Below the pieces are notes generated by a model. That model saw nothing but the letters and a program-made list of their open reading frames with translations, had not been told where the DNA came from and searched no databases. A stretch of 64,000 nucleotides of DNA from Ascidia mentula (taxonomy: Eukaryota; Chordata; Ascidiacea; Phlebobranchia; Ascidiidae), in assembly GCA_947561715.1 (NCBI GenBank), contig OX387200.1, forward strand, positions 6,264,501 through 6,328,500, given 5' to 3'. The translations under genes and the position numbers were made by a program. The stretch's first letter is position 1. Every line of letters begins with the position of its first letter. Of the stretch, positions 56,886 to 64,000 are shown piece by piece.

Positions 56886-57791
56886 AGGTTGGGGCTTACT
56901 CACTCCATTGAAAGCATGACAGCATGTGTGGCATCGAGCAAGGAAACTAGCTATTTCTACAGAGGAAAAGTCTCCCACACGATAACTGGGAAAAAGTGGG
57001 TAAAAAAAAATTTCCGTTATGCAGTTGGTTGCAACCAAAATCATTCCATGCAGATGTGAAATGTGGGCAGAACGGGAACGAAAGTTGTTTCCCCATCTAA
57101 AGGAAAACTTTTGCAGCAATCCCGGAAACCAGACAAGGTTCCCCTGGTGTTATACAAGGGATCATTCAGTAAGTTGATACACCAGAACAATAGCATCATC
57201 TTTTTATTCCACTATGCTTTCTGGTAAAGGGAAAAACTGTTGTTTGGTTTACATGTGAAAGGATTGACACCAAATCTGTCACAAAAAATTCATAAACAAC
57301 AGTAAAACCTCTGTTGATGTTATTAAAGCACAAGAATGAGGTTAAGCGAATGTCTGTGGAACATAGAACACCAGTTAAAATATCAGCACAGCTTTAGAAA
57401 ATGATAGTCTCTTTGGAATATTATGAGTTGCGCAAACATTAACATTAAAAATTAGAATGGCTTACAATCACGTAAATATGATATGTCTGTTAAGTACTTA
57501 ATCCTAGTTTTGCAGTTGAAAACAAGTGTTTTTTGCATCTTGATGTATGTGAAATTATTTCCAACAAATATTTTCAACAAAATGTCTGACTGATTCTCTG
57601 TGTGCAATCCATCCTAACACCAAGGAAAAGAAAAATATTTCAAAATTTACATGTTTTTTTTACACAGAGAACGTTGATTGAAGAGCGTTGCTTCCTGCCA
57701 GAATGTCCAACAGCCAAGATAGCAGTTGACAAAAAGGGAAAGTGGCATGCAGTGACAGGCCAGGAAGAATTAAACATCTTTTGCCAAGCAG
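56886..57791 (+). CDS. Mosaic gene, segment 6: kringle 2
   Basis: Exons at about 56887-56995, 57051-57170 and 57667-57791. Kringle marks: CVASS, SYFYRGKVSHTITGKK, ENFCSNPGNQ, FPWCYTRD, ERCFLPEC. The usual TxSGxxCQxW region is degenerate (Cys-Glu-Met-Trp), so the fold is likely but lysine binding is not. A sushi-like tail (KGKWHAVTGQEEL, FCQA) ends the segment. Confidence 0.7.
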
Positions 57792-57872
57792 GTAGCTAGT
57801 CCTTTCAGAAGAAAGTTTTGCAGAGATTTTGTGACAATTTGCATTTTAAAGATGAATTTCTTGCTTGGTTTA

Positions 57873-58349
57873 GAGCCTGATTGTGTTAGAGATATCGGGA
57901 CAGAATACCTCGGTTCATGGAACATCACAGCAGTCGGGGTTTGTGTTTCCTGGTCTGATCACATTTCAATGGGTGTCGCTGAACACAATTTCTGCAGAAA
58001 CCCCACAGGGTGATTGTGGTATAGTTTGAAGAATTGGACGTGTTTTTTTGTGTGTTTCATTGCAATATTTTTTTTGGAGGCTGGTATCTGCCTCATGGGA
58101 ACCTATTAATTTTTATTTTCCGCAAATTCATTTAGAAACGATATTTGTTGATTTTATTTTTGCTCTAAAATTTTCTTATAAATATGACGTGTATAAATGT
58201 TAAGTATGTTAATTTTAATACTGTTTTAATTTTTTGATATTTTCGGAAGTCTTATTGTAATTTGAAATCTTAGATCTCCTCAAGGCCCATGGTGTTACAC
58301 AACAGCATCTAGGTCAGTCAAGCAGAACTGCGAAATACCGGATTGTCGT
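57873..58349 (+). CDS. Mosaic gene, segment 7: kringle 3
   Basis: Exons at about 57873-58010 and 58273-58349: CVRDIGTEYLGSWNIT, GVCVSWSDH, EHNFCRNP, then SPQGPWCYTTASR and NCEIPDC. This is the best conserved kringle of the three, with the full Cys pattern. Confidence 0.78.
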
Positions 58350-58730
58350 AAGTTCAAGTTAAAATTATCAAAAAAACAACTGAAGCAAAATTTATTTTGT
58401 TGTGAAAGTCTTTTCAATTAAAAAAAAATTATTTTTTAATGTTTGCATTTTACGATAATATAGCAAGATTTGTCATTAGTGTGGCTAGGCACTGCAGACA
58501 ATCTGGTTGACTAACTTGCAAGGCAGACTGTTTTACATTGTGGTGACTTTACAGTTGACCCTGATCTTTTTGTTGACAAATTAGGTACAAACTACTGTAC
58601 CTAAGATTATGAGACTATTGCCAAGCAACTCCTTGGAAACCATTATTGATAATTAAAAGCATTGTTTACTGTCTGCATTGGTAGCATAATTGCCTTTGCA
58701 TGGATACGAACATCTATGAATATTTTTCAG

Positions 58731-60131
58731 ATAAAACTTGTCGGTCGGCCCCAGAGGACTTGTTTCATTCTGAAACTGTCCACCATGAATTTGCAGCTGC
58801 AGTTTATGGCATGGAGAGTGCAAGTACAGCCGTTACACAATGCCACAGAGGCTACTGGCTTTCTTCTGGGACTTACAGGCACACCACTACTTGTGCGGAC
58901 AGCGAGTGGCAACCAGAACCTTCTGCATGTAAAGGTGTGGATGGTACTTTGCATTCAAAAAGTTTGATGTAACATTTGTATTTCTGCTTGCAAAAACTTT
59001 TTGGTCTCATATAAAAACAAATTTTTCTCTTCTTGATTTCAAATTTGTTCACCCACATTTCATTGGTATGGGCATTTATTCTAAACTGTTTTTTGCTTGA
59101 ATTTTATTCTCGAACAGCTGTTGCACACTATCTGCAAGTCCTTCACTGGAAGTTTGTCCTCTGTTAAGAGCCATCAGAACATTTTGTAACAATTTTACCA
59201 TCTTACCAGTAAATATATATATATTTATAAATATCCACAACTTTGTTGAGCTTCCTTTTTCTCCTGCAGTTTTGTTTTCTCTTGTATTATATTGTATATA
59301 AATTATTATGTATCTGTGCAGTTATAACATGTCCAGCAATTCTTGTTACTGTACCTGGTGCCACCCTCTCACCCTCCACCAACACTTTGTACGATCAGAC
59401 AAACTCGTTTGTTTGTGATTCGAAACATTTGGCTGGACCTGGAAAAATTACAAGTAAGTGAATGGATAAATGGGAACTGACCCAGTTTGATTTTGTGGAT
59501 AGTTTTGTTATGGTTTGGAAATTTTTATTTGTTATCGGGAATTCAATAGATAACATTAGTCATGTTGCTTAACCCAGTTATTTCCAGCTCACAATGGCAA
59601 TTGTTTAGCGCGCTTAGAGATATTTGTGGTATTTTTTCTACCAACATGATTTGTTTTTCAATAAATGACTCTTAAAATGAAAAACTCTGGCAATGTTAAC
59701 AGATGGTTACTTACAACCGATGAGTTGGAATAGATGAGTTGGCTTAACACGTAAACCAAGTAAAAAACTAATAAAAAAAGAATTTCATTTGGGAATCCCA
59801 CTATTTTAACATAATTTTATTTTAACATAAGGGCCAAACTAAAATTTATAACCTGACGGTTTTATGCCAAAAATTTTAATAAAACTTAAAAAAAATTAAT
59901 TGTGTGGCGGATTTGTACCAACAGAAAATGTTATGTATTAAAATCTTCAATTGTGCTCTTCAGTTGATTATCGCTGCAATGAAGTGGGACAATGGGAAAA
60001 AGTGGGGAATCAGGAAGAGGAATGTGAGACTGCTTGCCAGGAGACTTGGGATCAACTTAAAGGTCACTGCTACAAAGTGGTGTCGAACAAAGTGAATTAT
60101 GCTGAAGCGAAAGCTGGCTGTGAAGAACTTG
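58731..60131 (+). CDS. Mosaic gene, segment 8: sushi (CCP) modules leading to second CTLD
   Basis: Exon 58731-58934 is a sushi-type module (TVTQCHRGYWLSSGTYRH, CADSEWQPEPSACK pattern). Exon about 59323-59452 begins a second (ITCPAILVTVPGATLSPST, NSFVCDSKHLAGPG). Exon about 59964-60131 completes it (YRCNEVGQWEKVGN) and starts a CTLD (GHCYKVVSNKVNYAEAKAGC). Confidence 0.72.
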
Positions 60132-60538
60132 TAAGTAATGTGTAAAATGTATTTAAGTGTACTGAACTAGGTGGAAAATGCAGATCTACATGGGTTAATT
60201 AGGCCTTTAGATGAGTGCCAGACATTGTAGCTACGGTTGGTCCAAGCACTTACTTCAAACTGCTGTTAAAGGTTTAACAATATTAATGCAAATGTATTAG
60301 TTAACTGATCTTCACGGAAAGAAGACAACCCTTTTAAGTTCAATGTACAAAGTTCCTCTTCAGGAATGAAACACAATAAGTTTTGAATCGAATCCAAAAC
60401 AGAATACTTATAAACAGTAAATTTTGCCTTGTACAAATGGCATTTGTAGTTTCTGTGCTTTTAAATATTATTTTGCCACTTTTTGGAGTCTCGTGGGTTA
60501 CTGACTTTGTAAAAATTGAAAACTTTTGTTTTAACAGA

Positions 60539-62900
60539 ACGGAACTCTTGCTGACATAGAGGACAAGTTGGAATTTAATTTTTTAAAACACCTCGTGAAG
60601 ACCAAAGACAGTGCAATACACGGTCAGAATACTCTCTACTGGTTAGGTATTCAACATCATTACCAGACCCCGGTCAACAGCAACCCTACATGGAGAGATT
60701 TCAGGTACTAAAAAACAAACAGTATAAGTTTTCTTGCTATACAATTCTGGTATTCAAGATCACCAAATATTTCCATGCTTCATTTTCCCTTCTTAAGTGT
60801 GTGGAAAGTTCACTCACCTAAATATTGTGTATAGCATTTTATTTTCAGAAAGTGTGCGACCTTTTTTTGGAAGTAATATTACTGTAGCATGTCAAAAATA
60901 TGGACAATTTTTACGTGCAAACTGCATGACTGCTAGCCATATGATTGCCAAGTTAGTTGGATACAGAATTGGCGAATAATTTTTTTGTTTGCTTATGTAA
61001 AAATGTCATTTACACAGGGGTTAACCATCCCCTTTGTTTAGAAACACTGCTATGGTGATTGTGACAAGGTAATTGTTATTTGACAGTATTTAGAGCAGGG
61101 TTTTCTAATTTAAAGTACAAGTGTGTCCTATTTATTATACATCTTCCAAGTCCTGGTGAACCACATTTACAGACTTTTCCAACAGTCGGGAACCAGTGAT
61201 TTTTAATGATAATGCACTTTAACATGTATTTGTTTGACAATTTAAAATATTATTTTAAAGATCGGTCAGGGCTAAAACCGATGATGAAGTTAAACAAAAG
61301 AAAGGTGTTGGATATTTGCCACTCCTGTACAAAGATTTTTTCATAATGCACTACATGCATAACCGACACACGCAAGAGTTTGATAACATTCTCGCATATG
61401 ACAGAAGGTAATAAATGTTAAGATTTTCAAAAGATAATTATTCTGCATGCCAACTTATATATGCACACACTAAATATGTTGGACCTTTTAGAAATTACAA
61501 GCATACGTCGGATTTGGTTGTTGATGATCTGATAATAATGTTGATCATGATCTTCCTTCTAATAACTCAATTTAAATAACTCCAATACTTGTATGTGGTT
61601 TTATTACTTTTTGATTTAAAAAACTCTTAGCTTTGCATCTTGTGGCTATTAAAGTAATAAACAGGCCAAACTTTTACACATAGGTGTATGTTCATTGATG
61701 CGAAATATGCGTTTGTTGGTTCTCGAGGTTGCTATGACTACCCAGCTCGCAAAATGTTGTGGAGATGGGTCTCTCCATTTCATTTGTACAACGTCGCTAC
61801 TGATAAATGCATTTCTGGTGAGTTTACACCTAAAATATATATTTTTTAACACAAACTTATGAATAGTTAAAGCATTCTTTTTTTATAGCAAATGAATTTT
61901 ATTTATTTCTTTGGTAACTTTTGTTACTTAAAGAATGCTTATCGTTTTTTTAAATTTTTTTGGGTGTAAAACATTCAACATCACAAGAGGCGAAAGCAGC
62001 TAGTCACTCGTAATATTTTAGACATAAGTTAACTTTTTGCAGATTCCTTGTGGAAAAAAATCTCATAAATACTTTATGATGTTAAAATCTGCCTGTAATG
62101 GAATAAGTTCTTTTGTTGAAAGGTTTTCCAAAAAATGGCCGAACAAAGCAAGACATAAGAAGTGCACCAAGGGGAAATAAGTGTAACATAATAAAGGATG
62201 TCCAACTTGTTGGGTGTCGCAGACATGAATCACATGCCTCGTTGAAGATATTGTACCAAAGTGGAAGCTTCTTTGTCGATGATGTTGTTAATCCATGGGA
62301 TAAGATTAGAGTTGGGGGCGAGTATGTATAGCTTGTTAAGACCCCATAAATCACAACGTCATTTTGAATCAGTGGTTGTCGACCTTATTAGAAAATTTCA
62401 AATCAACTTTACAGTGCTGTATTAGCAAAACATAAAGTGGATATGTAGTGCAAGGCAAAAGTATGCATTTTGCATTAGAAGACCTGTTTATCTATTATTT
62501 GCTGCTTTCAGAAATCGTTGAAAAAACACATACTGGTGGTTAAGAAACACCGCAATTACAGCATTATTTTTTGTGCTTGGATAGGTAATACCCTTTGAAA
62601 GTTTTCCTTTTAGTGCAGTGGTTCCCACTGGGGTGCTATTTGTAACCTTTAGGGGTTGCCTCGAGCTTTTTTATGTTTTCCACTTTATGGTTTACCGACA
62701 ATGTAGTAATCTGATCGAGGACAACTCTTTTCATTGGTGTTTTATCCCCATCTGGAATCGTTAAGGAAGACTGATTGGAGCATTCATATTTTTATAAATT
62801 CTGCAAGAAACGTTTTTCTAGGTATTTTGCTGGAAACTACACTAGATGGATATTAAACACCAGCGATTATGACATTTGCCACCATTCCGTCACAATAAGA
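60539..62900 (+). CDS. Mosaic gene, segment 9: rest of second CTLD and unrecognised/ricin-like exons
   Basis: Exon 60539-60705 continues the CTLD (GTLADIEDKLEFNFL, YWLGIQHHYQT, WRDFR). Following exons at about 60850-60955, 61260-61409, 61682-61819, 62123-62322 and 62822-62901 are open and splice-flanked. Some have weak ricin-like patterns (PFHLYNVATDKCIS, RWILNTSDYDICHHS), but the family is not certain. Confidence 0.55.
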
Positions 62901-63061
62901 GGTAATTAAGTGTCCTGTTTTATGAGGGAGAGAACATTAGTTTGGGTTTTGTAAATAATTTGTGAAGAAAAACAGAAAAAGAGTTATTAAAGGTCAAGTT
63001 CAAGATCAGCCCAGCATGGACATAAATTGACAGGGGTCTTGAGAGTGGTTTTGTGTTGCAG

Positions 63062-63498
63062 GAAATGTGTTCCTGTTGTGGGAAGGTGCAGTTGCGAAAG
63101 GCAACAGCTACACTTACACTGAGGCAGAACAGAAATGCACAGAACAAAACGCCAGGCTTGCAACAGAGACAGAACTTATCACTTACCTTACTAATGATGT
63201 TTGTATTACTGTTTTTAACTTTACACTGCAGGACTGTTTTTCAAATTTTTGATTGAACTTTAACATGTTCAAAATTGAAAAATTGTGTTTTCCCTGATAT
63301 AACCTTGGATGAATTATTTCTTCCACAATTTTTTTTAAAGGATATATCATCATGTGGTTGTGGCTGGGCTGACGGAAACGTTGCGTTTACTGTGATGAGC
63401 GGTGAGGATCATCTATGTAGTGCCAGTGCTCCAAGAGGTGGTGTAAAACAATGTTCTCCTACACCAGCAAAGGCAGATGCATGGTGCTTCAAAGGTTA
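63062..63498 (+). CDS. Mosaic gene, segment 10: Link (hyaluronan-binding type) module
   Basis: Exons about 63062-63198 and 63342-63498. Link-module marks in order: SYTYTEAEQKC, ARLATETELITYL, CGCGWADGNVAFTV, HLC, and GGVKQC…DAWCFK, giving the four-Cys pattern of TSG-6/CD44-type modules. Hyaluronan binding is uncertain because the binding Tyr/Arg positions are only partly matched. Link modules are essentially a chordate feature, which supports a chordate source. Confidence 0.7.
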
Positions 63499-63680
63499 TT
63501 AAAACTCAATAATTAATAATAACTGTTTCATTAAAGCTAAAAGTATGTGCAAAATTTGTAATTGTGTACAAGCAGATGAGCCAATAATGATCAGTAAGCT
63601 GCATACTTTGCACACATAACTTCTTCTGCAGCTGATTTGTTATTAGCTAACAGTATTCGATTCTTTTCTGAAATTTACAG

Positions 63681-63797
63681 ACGGTAAACACAGTCTTATG
63701 GGCATACCATGGGCCCTTGCATTGTGGCTACACAATTCCTCCAGAGAGGGAGTTCATGAAAAAGACCCAACCGACAAAGCAAAGTACATTTGCAAGT
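63681..63797 (+). CDS. Mosaic gene, segment 11: further exon; gene continues past the window
   Basis: A splice acceptor (ttacag) and donor (gtaagc) bound an open exon reading GKHSLMGIPWALALWLHN onward to KYICK. It is probably the start of another module. No stop or polyadenylation signal is seen before the window ends, so the gene is incomplete. Confidence 0.55.
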
Positions 63798-64000
63798 AAG
63801 CTGTTTGTGTGCTTTGTCTTTTTAAACTATACAGATAAATCATAATCATCTGTACATGACAAATGAAGGTTGAAAGGAAATTATACTGGATATATAAATT
63901 AAACCAAGCTATTTTAGCAGGCTTAAGATCGATAGCCATGTTAAGTGTTTCTGTATAAAGCTGACAGCTCCTTACATGTTTGTGCAACTACCAAAAGTGC

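Noticed and set aside
61092-61197. Additional hAT MITE
   Set aside because: The right end resembles the family, but the left end and 8 bp flanks do not match.
1-64000. CRISPR array, prokaryotic operon or defence island
   Set aside because: No regularly spaced repeats; spliced exons and animal domains show this is metazoan DNA.

Overview
This is eukaryotic animal DNA: AT-rich, with compact genes split by short GT-AG introns, and rich in transposon debris. The gene content points to a marine invertebrate chordate, most likely a solitary tunicate of the Ciona type. The reasons are a run of GPI-type CAP/CRISP genes, mosaic extracellular proteins with kringle, sushi, CTLD, ricin-like and Link modules, Penelope-like and CsRn1-type retroelements, and a tiny secreted cationic-peptide gene with an acidic tail. 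The species call is inference; nothing here was searched against a database.

Layout. 1-18.3 kb and 30.2-36.1 kb form a Fringe-like glycosyltransferase cluster. Three genes read through in frame (4793-7193, 10751-13046 and 31810-34427, all minus). Two are near-identical because a ~5 kb block was duplicated (3852-8880 and 30947-36139). Broken copies lie at 9064-9210, 17750-18331 and 30269-30602. The cluster is invaded by a Penelope-like element, inverted tRNA-like SINE composites with clear target-site duplications, and a Ty3/gypsy element (13085-17035) that sits about 40 bp upstream of one Fringe-like start codon. Next come an EGF-repeat secreted gene (18.8-21.0 kb, minus, probably decaying), a small five-exon secreted Cys-rich peptide gene (21903-22549, plus), and an ENPP-like gene (23498-26727, minus) that lacks its catalytic N-terminal half and carries one in-frame stop. 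26.7-30.2 kb has no gene I recognise.

36.2-38 kb holds a TTAA-flanked DNA transposon and a second Penelope-like relic. 38.1-46.0 kb holds three CAP-superfamily genes, each with a signal peptide and a C-terminal hydrophobic tail suggesting a GPI anchor. A four-exon gene (42315-43413, minus) lies among them and encodes a 99-residue prepropeptide with a short cationic amphipathic segment and an acidic tail, the layout of ascidian antimicrobial-peptide precursors. From 47.1 kb to the window end runs one very large plus-strand mosaic gene: ShK, TSP1, LDLa, ricin-like, TSP1, CTLD, kringle, more ricin-like exons, two more kringles, sushi, CTLD and a Link module.

How it fits together: most genes are secreted or surface proteins. 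The Fringe-like enzymes would act in the Golgi on O-fucosylated EGF repeats, and EGF repeats carrying the O-fucose consensus are encoded next door. The CAP genes, the cationic peptide and the mosaic gene fit surface recognition, fertilisation or innate defence, but the sequence does not show which.
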